From Filosporella fistucella (Eukaryota > Ascomycota > Leotiomycetes > Helotiales): a DNA stretch of 64,000 nucleotides. Position 1 is the first letter of the stretch; each line of letters opens with the position of its first letter. The DNA lies in contig JAQJZZ010000010.1 in assembly GCA_030077755.1 (NCBI GenBank), positions 5,270,001 to 5,334,000 on the forward strand, written 5' to 3'. The position numbers and the translations under genes were made by a program. This document shows positions 11,837 through 22,309 of the stretch, piece by piece. The notes under the pieces are model-generated. The model was not told where the DNA came from. It did not search any database and saw nothing but the letters and a program-made list of their open reading frames with translations.

Positions 11837-13282
11837 TTAAATGAGATCGGCAACGTTCATTGGCATCTCTTCAATTTGGGTGCTGTAGAACTGTTCGATT
11901 TCTCTCATCATGCGGACGTCCTCGGCTGTGACAAAGTTGATAGCAACACCCTTACGTCCGAAACGACCTCCACGACCGATTCTGTGGATGTAGTTTTCAC
12001 GGTTGGCTGGAAGATCGTAGTTAATGACCAACGAGACTTGTTGGACATCAATACCACGAGCCAAGAGATCAGTGGCGATCAAGACACGGGAAGAACCTGA
12101 TCTGAATTCCTTCATAATCAAGTCACGTTGGCCCTGGTCCATATCACCGTGCATGGCAGAAACCGTGAAATCACGGGCAGTGAGCTTGTCGGTAAGCCAA
12201 TCGACCTTTCTGCGAGTGTTGCAGAAGATGACTGCCTGAGTGATTGTGACTGTCTCGTACAAATCGGAGAGGGTGTCCAATTTCCAATCTTCCTTTTCAA
12301 CGGCAATGTAAAACTGCTTGATACCTTCGAGGGTAAGTTCAGCCTTCTTGACCAAAATGCGGACAGGATCACGCATGAACTTGGTGGTGACCTCAAGGAC
12401 ATCCTGTGGCATGGTGGCAGAAAGAAGGACGACCTGGGTGGATTGAGGAAGGAGTTGGAAGATGTCGTAGATTTGCTCGGTGAAACCACGCTAGAAAGTG
12501 TCAGGAAAAGAAAGGAAAAATAGCGTCTACAGTGTACTCACGGAAAGCATCTCATCGGCCTCGTCAAGAACAAACATCTTCATGCTATCGGTCTTGAGGA
12601 ATCGGCGCTGGATCATGTCTTGGACACGGCCAGGGGTACCGACGACAACTTGAGGACCCTCTTGCAGAGCCTTCATGTCATCACGGACGCTGGTGCCACC
12701 AATGCAGGCATGGCACTCAACGTTCATGAAGTCACCGATGGCGACTACAACCTTTTGAATTTGTTGGGCCAATTCACGGGTTGGTGCGAGGATCAAAGCC
12801 TGGCATTGCTTGATGTTTGGGTCAAGCTTTTGGAGGACGGAGATAGAGAAAGTGGCAGTCTTTCCAGTTCCGGATTGGGCTTGCGCAATGACATCGTGAC
12901 CTTGATTCGTGTAAGCTAGTTTCAAACCTCCATTTACGTTTTTAAAGACTCACCCTTGATGACGGGCATGATAGCACGTTGTTGAATTGCGGATGGGCGC
13001 TCGAAACCATAGGCGTAAACACCTGCAGAATGTGTTAATCCCATCAACCTATTATCGTATGTATTCAGTCGTACCTCGGAGAAGCTCGGGCTTCAAGTTC
13101 ATGGTATCAAAAGAGTCGACTGTCTCATCGTAGTTGGACTCGATTTGTCCTGCAGGTAGAAATTATTGTCAGCCTCAATTTCATATCTCCGCCGCACGGT
13201 CTGTAGCGGTGTGCTGATCCAAATGGATATCGGACAGCTTACCCTCTGGGATCTCCTCGAGACCCTTATCAGTGGAAGCCAT
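11837..13282 (-). CDS. tif1: Translation initiation factor eIF4A, DEAD-box RNA helicase
   Basis: Five exons: 13282-13243, 13149-13075, 13022-12954, 12900-12542 and 12490-11837, giving 398 residues, the usual eIF4A length. All helicase motifs are present in order: Q motif ([14 protein letters not shown]), [44 protein letters not shown] and [13 protein letters not shown]. The near-minimal N-terminus ([13 protein letters not shown]) without extra domains separates it from eIF4A-III (Fal1) and other DEAD-box proteins. It unwinds 5' UTR structure within eIF4F during scanning in the cytosol. The 5' end of the gene is cut by four introns including a 13-codon first exon, a pattern common for highly expressed fungal genes. 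Confidence 0.97.
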
Positions 13283-14107
13283 GATTGCGGTTTAGGCTCA
13301 AAAATCTAGATCGCAAGCTGTGCTTGGGATCTAGAAGTCGCGAAGTTGGGAGGAGGTAGGTGGGGTGGTTGCGCAAGAGTCTCTGAAGAGAGCTTGCGAT
13401 GTGTGATTTGGTGGTGCTGAAAAACTAGATGCCAAACTCCCGAATTCGAGAGTTATAAGGTATCTAGGGGTTGTACTTTTCGTTTGTATTGGGTTTTAAT
13501 TGTTTGGTGGAAAGGTTGAAGATGAGGAGGGGGATAGAAGTAGGTTCTTAAAAAATGTTTCCTCTGACGCGCTAACGCAGAATTGTTCTGAGCTAAGCGA
13601 GGGCCGTTCACCATTTGGATCGGAGACCAAAATAATCTCAGCTTCGATGATGAATTAATTATGAAATAATTGGACAGGAATTAACCTTTCGAACGATCTA
13701 GTCTAGACTGGAATTGCAAAAATCTGCCATCGCCATCCTCCTGCAGGCGTATTGCCCCCGTCGCCACAATATCAGACCCCTGCCCTGACATTGTATTCAT
13801 TTGACTGGGCCAAAGGATATTCTAGAAGTGTAGCGTGGACAGCCCACAGAACCAAGCCTAATTTAAGCACTTGATGAAGAGAACCGCGAAGGTAAGGACT
13901 TTTCTTTTCATTGCATTTCGCAAATTTGAAGAAAGAATTCCTGGAGATTGTGCATACAAGATCGTGTTCAGGGACTTCTCTTTTCGACGCTTCTCTATTT
14001 CTTCAGAATTTCCAAGTTCCCGCAAGTGGCGCGGATTTTTTTTGAGGATTGATGGAGGCAATTTTTTTCGTCAGCCCTACTATTCCGTTGTGTGACTCTT
14101 GGCTGAA
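13283..14107. other. Divergent intergenic region, eIF4A / JmjC
   Basis: About 0.8 kb containing the promoters of two divergent genes. A CT/GA-rich stretch follows the eIF4A start side. No further gene supported. Confidence 0.45.
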
Positions 14108-14131
14108 ATGAAGACTCTAGGACAGTCATGA
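14108..14131 (+). promoter_or_regulatory. Short uORF overlapping the JmjC start codon
   Basis: A seven-codon open frame (MKTLGQS, stop TGA) lies directly upstream of the JmjC gene and its stop shares bases with the main ATG in an ATGA overlap (14128-14131). This geometry can restrict initiation at the main start or permit re-initiation. Whether it lies within the transcript depends on the transcription start, which is not visible. Confidence 0.45.
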
Positions 14132-15895
14132 AGTCCAGTGTAATTCCCATGGGTATTGATGCTTCGTCTATGGCATTATCAGGCGGCGCAAGCGTCGAGT
14201 CATTGGATTTTGAAGAGGAGTCATACGATTCCATCATCCCTTCTCATCCTCTAGGAATTAAGCCTAGTGGGAACCAGTACACTGCCTCTATAATCTCAAG
14301 GAATTCAATCGGAGGCTTTCAACTGCTACCAGATGAGTTTTTGGCAGCCTTACTAGAGTACTTTGACTCACATCAGCTGAGAGCTCTAGGCTCAACATGC
14401 AAATTTCTGTATGCTTTCACAAGGTCTGATGACCTATGGAAGTCGTTGTTCATTGAGTAGGTTTCCATTTCTCATATTCGTGTATTGCATTTCAAGGGCT
14501 TGGAGATATCGTTCATTGGTTTCGAGATCTATTTACGAGTAACTTATTAAAACATGGACTCTCTATTATCCAAAATAGCTTCCCATGAGCATACTAACTG
14601 ACTCAGGTCTTCTCTGTCTTCATCTGGCGACTTCATCTGGCGCGGTACGTGGCGATCTACTCTACTTGGTCTTAGTCAAGATCAAGTATCACATATTCCA
14701 TGCCAAAATGTATTCTCAGACGTGCTCTACCGACCTTTTCTCTGCGCCCACACCAAGGTCACCCCTTATGCAAGCAATATTCCGAAGTCGAATGCAATTG
14801 CTAGATTTGAGAATCTAACGCCGGACGAGTTCTCGGAGAAGTGGAGTGATAAGCCATTTATTCTCACTCGTCCTGTGCGAGAATGGCCGGTCTACAAATC
14901 TTGGAATACCGACTCCTTAGTGGATCAATATCGGGACGTGAGGTTCAGAGCAGAAGCCGTTGATGTATGCAACCTTTTACTTTTTATACCCCCCTAGGAC
15001 ATTCTTTGAATCAACTTCCGAGCAAATTTCACTCTGCTTGCTAGATCAAGTACTGCCAAATTGTGGTGCTAATTCGTTGCAGTGGAGCCTAGCGACTTAT
15101 GTTGATTACATGAACAACAGCGGTGATGAAAGTCCACTGTATCTCTTCGACAGAGGATTTGTGCAGAAAATGAATCTCCAAGTTGGCAAGCAACAGACTT
15201 CAACAGCGTACTGGATTCCGGAGTGCTTTGGACATGATCTGTTCGCTGTACTTGGTGATAAGAGACCAGATGACAAGTGGTTAATTGTTGGACCTGCTCG
15301 CAGTGGCTCAACCTACCATAAAGATCCAAATGCCACTAGTGCATGGAATGCTGTCCTCAAGGGATCGAAATACTGGATCATGTTCCCATCGTCATCTTCC
15401 AGTCCCCCACCGCCTGGCGTCTACGTCTCAGAGGACCAAAGCGAAGTTACAAGCCCTCTCAGTATTGCGGAGTGGCTATTAGGATTCCATGCAGAAGCAC
15501 GAAAAACACCAGGATGCATCGAGGGGGTTTGTAAAGAAGGAGAGGTACTACATGTCCCAAGCGGATGGTGGCATCTTGTTGTAAACCTCGATGCCTCTAT
15601 TGCCATTACACAGAACTTCGTGCCTCAAAGTCATCTACCAGGGGTTTTATCCTTCTTGAGAGATAAGCCTGACCAAGTTTCGGGATTCAAGGAGGTCACG
15701 GATCCATATGGCACCTTTGTGGAGCGTATGCAAGCGGAACATCCACAGCTCTTGGAGCAAACTCTCGCGGAATTAGACAGGAAAGCTGAGGGCAAGAAGC
15801 GGAAATGGGACACTGCAGTGGGTAAAGATGATGATGAAAATGGGGGCGTATTTGGTTTTGGGTTTGGTGACGACAGTGACGCAGAGGTCCCATAG
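14128..15895 (+). CDS. F-box-like / JmjC-domain 2-oxoglutarate oxygenase, JMJD6 type
   Basis: Exons 14128-14456, 14607-14964 and 15083-15895 give 499 residues. Intron 1 (150 nt) has a GTAGGT donor and a textbook TACTAAC branch site; intron 2 is 118 nt. Residues about 65-110 form an F-box-like segment (LLPDEFLAALLEYFDSHQL, STCKFLYAF, DDLWKSLFIE). The JmjC core follows, with FILTRPVREWP, a Y-H-K-D iron site (His308, Asp310), the TSAWNAVLKGSKYW segment that provides 2-oxoglutarate contacts, and the distal His393 in VPSGWWH. Layout and motifs match the JMJD6 group of protein hydroxylases/demethylases. The acidic C-terminal tail follows a basic KKRKW stretch that could be a nuclear signal. Substrate unknown; coupling an F-box to JmjC suggests an SCF-linked role, which is inference. 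Confidence 0.9.
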
Positions 15896-16177
15896 TGAAG
15901 ATCATTGGAGGCTGTGTAGTTGCAAGAAAACACGGAGGAGCCATCTCAAAGCAGAGACAAAAGCAACATTGCTGCCCAGCATAAAGTTCTAATATGTGTA
16001 CATCCATCCATCCAAAGGGTTGCCCTTCCTGGTGTTCTGTACTTTTGTGACACTTCCAGCGCCCCATGGGTATTGAACTCCCCATACTCCACACACAGTA
16101 GCACAATCCAAACTCCCATGTCCTGAACGCCTATATGATCAATGAAAAGCCTCCGAGATATCCTCCGGTCCTCTCTT

Positions 16178-16817
16178 CTACTTTCTCACAGCTCCAAAAT
16201 ATGTTCTGACTTTCTTATTGCCTTCCTTTGCATCTGTATCACTATCGCCTCCGTCCGCTCCCTTCTTGTTCTTTTTGCCTGCCCCGCTTCGATTAGCAGA
16301 CGTAGCACTGGTAGGAGTAGCATGGTTTGAGCCGCCTTCCCCTTTCAAAAATGTGGTTGAGAGGGGTGTAGGAGCCATCGCGGCAACAGGTGTAGACTGA
16401 GCTGTGTCCATTGGAGATTCCTTTGTTCCGTTAGCCAGATTCTCAGTATACATATTGTGACTGAAATTTGATTCTTCATGAAAGGAGACATACAGCATTG
16501 ACGTTCCATGTGAGACTACTTTTCGAAAACACCCTGTTATCCTGCACAACCGCGCCCCTCCTCCGGCCGCCTAGACCCAGCACGCCCGCTGTTCCCTTTG
16601 TATAGTTTTCAAAGCCGACAATTATGTTGCCTCCAGGTGTGTCTTCTAGATAGGCAGTTTCCTTCTTGTAAATAGCTTCTTCCTGTGCTGCAAGGCTGCG
16701 CTCGAGGAGCCTACGGCGTTGGATCAGGTCCTTTAGATGCTGACGCGTTTTATCGTAGAAAGGTTGACCGGGGACATCGGCAGCGTTGCCATTCGCTGGC
16801 GGCACGTTCTCTGACAT
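16178..16817 (-). CDS. EAF6: NuA4 histone acetyltransferase subunit Eaf6
   Basis: Exons 16817-16494 and 16441-16178 (intron 52 nt, GTATGT...ACTGAG) encode 195 residues. The N-terminal block contains the Eaf6 signature: a leucine/arginine coiled coil (LKDLIQRRRLLERSLAAQEE), IYKKETAYLEDTP, and GNIIVGFENYTKG. The C-terminal half is Ser/Thr/Lys-rich and ends in VRTYFGAVRK. Eaf6 is a small structural subunit shared by NuA4 and related acetyltransferase complexes in the nucleus, where it bridges the catalytic module. The family call rests on the N-terminal block and is strong; the tail is variable in fungi. Confidence 0.93.
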
Positions 16818-17117
16818 GGTCGGAGTGATTTATGGTGAAAAATGGATTATGTCTGGGGATTGGGGAATTGATGGTCGAAAATGATGGATTGTGACTGCAG
16901 CTCTTATCGGCGCGCTTATCGTGGATCAAAATCTGGCAGGTACAACAATACATCACAGGATCACCAGGAACGTATTTGAGCATAAAGCTCAGTTACATTG
17001 TTTTTTTTTTCACAGTATCTCGAAAGTTGCGATTAATAAGAATTTCATTTATTCATTTCTACAATCAGCCAGACTCCTGCAATGATATCCTGGAAAGCAA
17101 TGGCCTCGAAAAGGTCC
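16818..17117. other. Spacer between EAF6 and the PWI/SR gene
   Basis: Contains the EAF6 promoter side and the 3' flank of the SR-rich gene; a run of T residues sits near 17000. Nothing else seen. Confidence 0.4.
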
Positions 17118-18902
17118 TCAACTAATGTTAGCTTGAGCATTCATAGAGTCGGTAGTTGAAGTCCTCATCTTCTTGATCTTTTCCCTAAGAAGCTTCTCTC
17201 TCAACTTGCTTGCCTGTCTCTTTGGATCTTTGATCTGGTCCCATCGGATAAGTTAGCCTGACCGCAGGTAGTAAGAGAAGACAAGCTCCGGGAAAGAAAA
17301 ATACCAGTCTGGCTTTACGAAGCGCTACCAACCTCGTTGGAATCATCAAGTTCAGCACGCTTGCTCGCTTCTCTTCGCGGGGATCTCATGTCGCTCTCCT
17401 CATCTGAATCAGCTTTTCTATTCCTAGTAGAGACGGAAGAAGTGTTTCGACGCCTCTTGCTTGAAGGCTCATAACGCCGAATGGATCGACGGCGTTTCCT
17501 ATCCCTTCCTCCCCCGCTCCGACTCGAACTTCGAGATGCACTTCGACGACGACGTCTTGGAGGTGTGAGACTTCGGCTGTTGCTCCGAGTTAGCCGACGT
17601 TCGCTATTTTCTTCATCTCTGCGAGCAACACGGGTGTTGGGCCCGTCATTGTCAGTGTCGGGTGTTGGTGTTGTCCTCTCTCTGCTACGGGATAGCCTCC
17701 GGCGCGGTGTCCGGCTTCTCGATTCGGATGGTGACCTAGATCTGGAGCTGGTGTTTCGGCGAGCTCTACGACTTCTTGGAGGGGAGGGACTGATTGAGCG
17801 AGTAGATGATCGTCTGCGTTTCGACGGCCGAGGAGAGGGAGAGCGGGAGGAGCTTGGAGTTGGTGATCTACGACGAGTTCCGCGGTTTGGACTTCTTCCA
17901 CGGCCTCTGCCACGGCCTCGATAACCTCTTCCACGCCTCTCTGGGGTTCTGGATCTACGGCGAGGGGTACGGGAACGGGATCGAGAGGGAGAGCGTCTTC
18001 GTCGAGGAGGTGAGCGGGAGTCTGTCCCAGATCTTGCAAGCGACGGCGATCGAGTGGTCTGTTCTCTTCTCCTATCATCGCGTCTATCTCCACCACGACT
18101 GGGTACGTAGCTATCGAACTCTCTGGGTGGTGCTCGGAATGATCCTCGTTCTCTAGAGTCTCGCCGACGTGGTGATCGAGAATGTCTTGGACCTCTCCTA
18201 TCCATGCCCCTTCCACCGCCTCCACGATCAAATTCTCTGTCCCCACGACCACCGCGCCAAGTGTCTCCTCGACCCCCTCGTCGCCCACGATCGCCTCGTT
18301 CACGATTCCTAATGTTATTTGTCTCTCGCTCTCGGCGTTGGTCCTCTTCCTTCTGAGCACGCTCCCTTTCAGCAGCCTTCTCAGACTCGATCTACACTTT
18401 CATCAGTGATCATCTAGTGTATGGCTAAATGAGGATAATACCTTTTCTTGAATGAGCTCCAGCTTCTTCGCCTCGAGTAGTTCCTTTGGAACTCCTTGTG
18501 CGTTAGACTGGGCACTCAAGCACAACTTCCACAGCTCTTTGCAGAACCCAGCTGTGTCTTTATCGAGGAAGCCGGTAAGTTGGATCTGCATCTTCTTGAT
18601 ATCCGGCTGGAATTTGTTAGCTTGGTACACTGCTCCAGGGTAGTGCGCAACATACAAATCGTGTGCCATCGATAAGATTGAAGCACAGTTCAATGACAAC
18701 ATCATCTTCGGCACCCAATATCTCTGAAATCTTACCAGCGATCCATCTGTATTGATTGTCAGCTTCAGGCGTGAAATTGGCGGCAGCTTTTCACATACTT
18801 TTTGATAACTTCGACATTGACCTTTTGCATATCCACCTTTTGATTGAACTCCGGCGGGAACTTGGTCGATTTCAGTAGCTTCGCATCTACACTGGACGCC
18901 AT
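17118..18902 (-). CDS. PWI-domain, RS-rich splicing factor (SRm160/SRRM1 type)
   Basis: Exons 18902-18799, 18746-18656, 18606-18442, 18391-17333 and 17234-17118 give 511 residues. The PWI fold occupies about residues 25-120 (KWIAGKISEILG, DVVIELCFNLIDG, PDIKKMQIQLTGFL, FCKELWKLCLSAQ). After a charged helix (ESEKAAERERAQKEEDQRR) comes a long domain of RGG and then SR/RS dipeptides (about residues 150-440). The last intron has a weak GTTGGT donor but a good CTAAC branch site and rejoins a conserved-looking KLREKLLREKIKKMR tail; without splicing the protein would end 7 residues later at a TAA (17313-17315). SRRM1-type proteins bridge splicing factors and are linked to 3'-end formation and export. 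Nuclear. Confidence 0.9.
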
Positions 18903-19843
18903 GCTGCTAGATAATTTCACCCTGCGTGGCGGTAGTTGAGATACTGATGCAGATGTAGTTGGGTCTTAAGTTCTACAACTTCGGAGTATTTATCAAGGAA
19001 GGTAGGGTTCCAGCACGAGGCTTACCGACGCTAGCCATGCATGAACGCCACTACCACCAACATTCAGGCAAGGCTGAGAATTCACTTTGCCAAACATCAA
19101 TTGTCTCCCTTATATCTGCCCAGGCAATGAAGGTCGCTACTTCATACCTAAGACTTGGTTAGAGAAGGCATGAGTATTTTTTAGCATGCCTAAAAGTTTG
19201 TCATACTAGTCGGGATCAGGTGTATTATGGCTACCTTTGGTCTACCTATCAAACCGGGCGAGATTAGAACTGCTACTTCATTCTTAGATATGAGGAAGGA
19301 ACTAACGACATGTCTTGAGGAGAACATGATCAGCAATTTAGGTATAGCAAGTACCTTCCACCACTTTTCCCTACTTCATTTTCTCGATTTCTCTATCACT
19401 TGTTATTTTCTCGGAGTTGCTTTTAGTCTCCATCCTCTCTTTCACACGAATACCTTTCGAAATTATTCTGCTCAAATTCCATTTCCATTCTCTTCTCTCA
19501 TGTATCATTAGATGTCGGCGAACTTCGTGGCCCGATTGAACCACTTGTGGACTCCGTCTGTTTATCTGGTTGCTGGAACCATCTCAACTTACTTTCCGTC
19601 GTGCCATCTCATTTGCTAAAGGACCTCCCCACTAAACGGAGATTGATCAAGCGCAATTCAAACGAAAGTCGTTGGAGTCAGGTCTCCGAATGGGAAAATA
19701 GATAACCTCGTCCACTCGTTGACACTCGAAGCTCCAGGCAAGTTTCGACGTGCAGACAGCTTTGCCTGAGCGAGTATATCATCCAATTCGCAACCATATA
19801 GGCAGGCGAGGAGGACACTTTTCCTAGTCCATATACTGTCCTC
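18903..19843. other. Intergenic region with possible unresolved 5' exons
   Basis: An ATG frame at 19227-19340 ends at a GTATAG donor; joining it to 19513 after a CATTAG acceptor keeps the frame open for about 60 codons (VGELRGPIEPLVDSVCLSGC and onward) up to a TAA near 19700. These may be upstream exons of the next gene, but I could not find a splice that joins them cleanly to it. Confidence 0.3.
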
Positions 19844-21154
19844 ATGCCTAAGCCGCCTGAGGGAGGTGAGGACACTGGATTGGATCACAATCAGCACCTC
19901 CCACCGACGCCGCTTGTAACCGTTCTAGATTCTGGTGCAAACACCTTCGAAGATCTACCATCCCTTCCGGACTCCCCACTTGGCCTGGCAAATTTTGGTG
20001 TGTTTAATCAAGAGTCATTCAACACCAGCCTTCGAGATTTAGTTCAGTTGGACCCGGATCACCCAATTGGTGGTCGACTCGCACCGCCAATGGCACAAAC
20101 TACCCGATTCGACACACAGGATCCTCACGAAGAGCAAGTGAACATTTCTAAACACAAGGAACTACCGCCTCCTCTCACACCTACGCCATCGTGTTATGAT
20201 GATGAAGGTATTTCAAAGCTAGTTAGGTCACGATCAAGTGTGTCAGAGCCAAACTTCGAACCCTTAACGATTCTGGGCAGGTCTCGAAATCGTTTCTCGG
20301 ATCCATTTTCTGAGGCCCCAGGAAGAAAGCAACACCTTGGTAGACTCGAAGGGACTTCGTCTAGGGATCGATCAATGAGTGTTGACAGCACCCAATCTCT
20401 TCCTATGGTGACTGCACCTGAAACTCCAACAATGGTAAGGAGATTGCAGGAGTGTAGCGAACTGTCTTACGATGGGCCAGGCCCTGATGAGGTTCTGATA
20501 AGAGACTTTGCTCTGGAACCAAAAGCTTTAGCTACAAGGGTCATGAATGAAAACAATCGTACAGATAAGAGAGCATCAGACGCCAGGTCATCTCTTCCTG
20601 ATTGCTGTTTAAGTCCAAAATTCGCCAAAGAAACAGCAAAAGTCGAGTTGTGCAGCCTGCCACATGTCAACGAGAAAACCCAGAAGGTGAGGTTTCAGTC
20701 AATTAACGAATCTATAAACAACACCACTGTGTCGAAGCCCACGGCGGATATCGAGGTGACGAAGGCAACCATCGACCAAGTTCAAGCTGATGGCAAGCTA
20801 CTTAACCCTCCAAATGCCCCCAAAGCAGAAGGAAGCATTCCGGGACCGAATGTGCCGCTTCCATTGCCAATTGACATCACGGGCCAGCTCAAAACACCTC
20901 CCACCCCACAACCAGGCAAGAAAATGAACACTGGGAGCGGGGGGGACAGGAAAATCAACCACGCGATACGGATAGTGAGACGGCTTGTCCTGAGAAGACG
21001 GCTCCTTAATGTAGCTATAGGGAGACAGCTTGCTGCACCGACCAAAGAGGCATTGAAAATGATTGCCAAAGGGATTCCAATCCAGCCAGATGTTGCAGGT
21101 ATCCAAGAACTCGCATCTGGTCCTGCTCCTGCTGCTCCCCCACCGGCAATTTGA
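19844..21154 (+). CDS. Hypothetical Ser/Pro-rich protein
   Basis: A single open frame of 436 codons from the first ATG. It is also open upstream to 19802, directly after a TATAG acceptor-like site, so the gene probably has earlier exons and this start may be internal. The sequence is rich in Pro, Ser, Thr and acidic residues with repeated TP/SP motifs (PPTPLVTVLDSG, LPPPLTPTPS, RSRSSVSEP), implying long disordered parts with many possible phosphorylation sites. One basic helical block, HAIRIVRRLVLRRRLLNVAI, stands near residue 375 and is followed by a Pro/Ala tail. No family recognised; the length and unbiased codon usage argue for a real gene. Confidence 0.65.
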   Translation: MPKPPEGGEDTGLDHNQHLPPTPLVTVLDSGANTFEDLPSLPDSPLGLANFGVFNQESFNTSLRDLVQLDPDHPIGGRLAPPMAQTTRFDTQDPHEEQVNISKHKELPPPLTPTPSCYDDEGISKLVRSRSSVSEPNFEPLTILGRSRNRFSDPFSEAPGRKQHLGRLEGTSSRDRSMSVDSTQSLPMVTAPETPTMVRRLQECSELSYDGPGPDEVLIRDFALEPKALATRVMNENNRTDKRASDARSSLPDCCLSPKFAKETAKVELCSLPHVNEKTQKVRFQSINESINNTTVSKPTADIEVTKATIDQVQADGKLLNPPNAPKAEGSIPGPNVPLPLPIDITGQLKTPPTPQPGKKMNTGSGGDRKINHAIRIVRRLVLRRRLLNVAIGRQLAAPTKEALKMIAKGIPIQPDVAGIQELASGPAPAAPPPAI

Positions 21155-21432
21155 CAACGAGCGATGAACGAACGCGTGAGGCAAAGGCTAGCAGAGCTGC
21201 AGTGGAGAATTATGGTTGAAAGAGCACTAGATGATGTGGTATGGACACACATTGAGAAATCGGGATAGCTTATCCCCCAGATTGTATTCAAAGCACGAGA
21301 ATTCTTGAACGAGAACTTACCATGTCCATATGCAGATGATCCCTTGTGTTAAGGCCTTGAAACAGATGGGTATTTTCCTAACGCCAATGATATCTCTCGT
21401 TTCATGATAACTCCTTCAAGAAATGAAAAAAA

Positions 21433-22075
21433 TCAGGGAACCCTCAAGTGCCTCGCCCTTGCAGCTCTCTCCCTCTCATCTAACTCCATGGCAGCGTATT
21501 TCGTAATAACTTCATCGACCCGTTGCCTTGCTCTGGTTAAACCTGTATCTCCCATTTGCTTGAATTTTCCTCTCATCTCAAACAATTCTAACAGTGTCTT
21601 TGCCCTACTCATATCCTCATCCTGATCCAACGGCTGTCTTCCATTAGCATCCATCTCGATACAAGTCTTTGTCGATGCCATTAGTTTCAGATTATTGGGA
21701 ATTATGACCTACCTCCACAGCTGGGGTAGCAAATCCACTGCTGTTTCCACTATCCGTCCTAGGTAATGTGATCCTACGACCTAACCTATCAAACTTTGGT
21801 GGAGATGGAGGATACTCAGTCTTCGATTTTCGGCGTTGAAATGAGGGGTCCTTGAGAGCGGTCAGAAGGGCATGAGAGGCAGCAGGGTCCTGTATGGGAG
21901 TTAGAATCGGTATGTCCATGAGAGGTTTGTGTGGACTCGAGGTCGAGTATGAGGGGATGTGGGGAGTTGAGCAGTGTGGGGAGGTGGACGTGGGGAAGAA
22001 AAGACATACGGCATTTTGAAGTGATTGCAGGTCTGCGATTATCTGGGCTGTTTGAAGGCCATCTTTTGATGCCAT
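21433..22075 (-). CDS. Small fungal protein of unknown function
   Basis: Exons 22075-22010, 21889-21713 and 21666-21433 give 158 residues. The first exon encodes MASKDGLQTAQIIADLQSLQ, the second starts DPAASHALLTALKDPSFQRR, and the third holds a predicted helical block MSRAKTLLELFEMRGKFKQM followed by ARQRVDEVITKYAAMELDER and a basic end. The donor/acceptor pairs are GTATGT/ACAG and GTAGGT/AAAG; for the last intron a second AG four codons downstream (21654 side) would also keep frame and drop TCIE. The protein is largely helical and soluble, with no signal peptide. I do not recognise a named family. It shares a short divergent promoter with the acylpyruvase gene. Confidence 0.78.
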
Positions 22076-22309
22076 ACTTGTATCTGTTATGGTTGCAGCA
22101 AACTGGACAAGGAGAGGATGGCCGGTAGTTCTGCCTGATTCAAGACACAATGTAATTCTTGAAAGAGGTCGAGAATAGCTCGCGACATTGGCGTCCGAGG
22201 ACCACGGTCCCCACACCCACGCGTCCACTTGAATCTACCTCCTTTGCATGAAGGTTCAACCACACATAAAAGACAGGTTAAATACAGCTTCCTGTCACAT
22301 CTGCCCGTC
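22076..22309. promoter_or_regulatory. Short bidirectional promoter
   Basis: Only 234 bases separate the start codons of the minus-strand 158-residue protein and the plus-strand acylpyruvase, so both promoters and 5' UTRs must lie here or overlap into the genes. Confidence 0.6.

Noticed and set aside
17481..18360. Arg/Leu- and Val/Glu-rich frames on both strands
   Set aside because: Shadows of the RS-domain exon of the PWI/SR gene; no independent start or splice logic.
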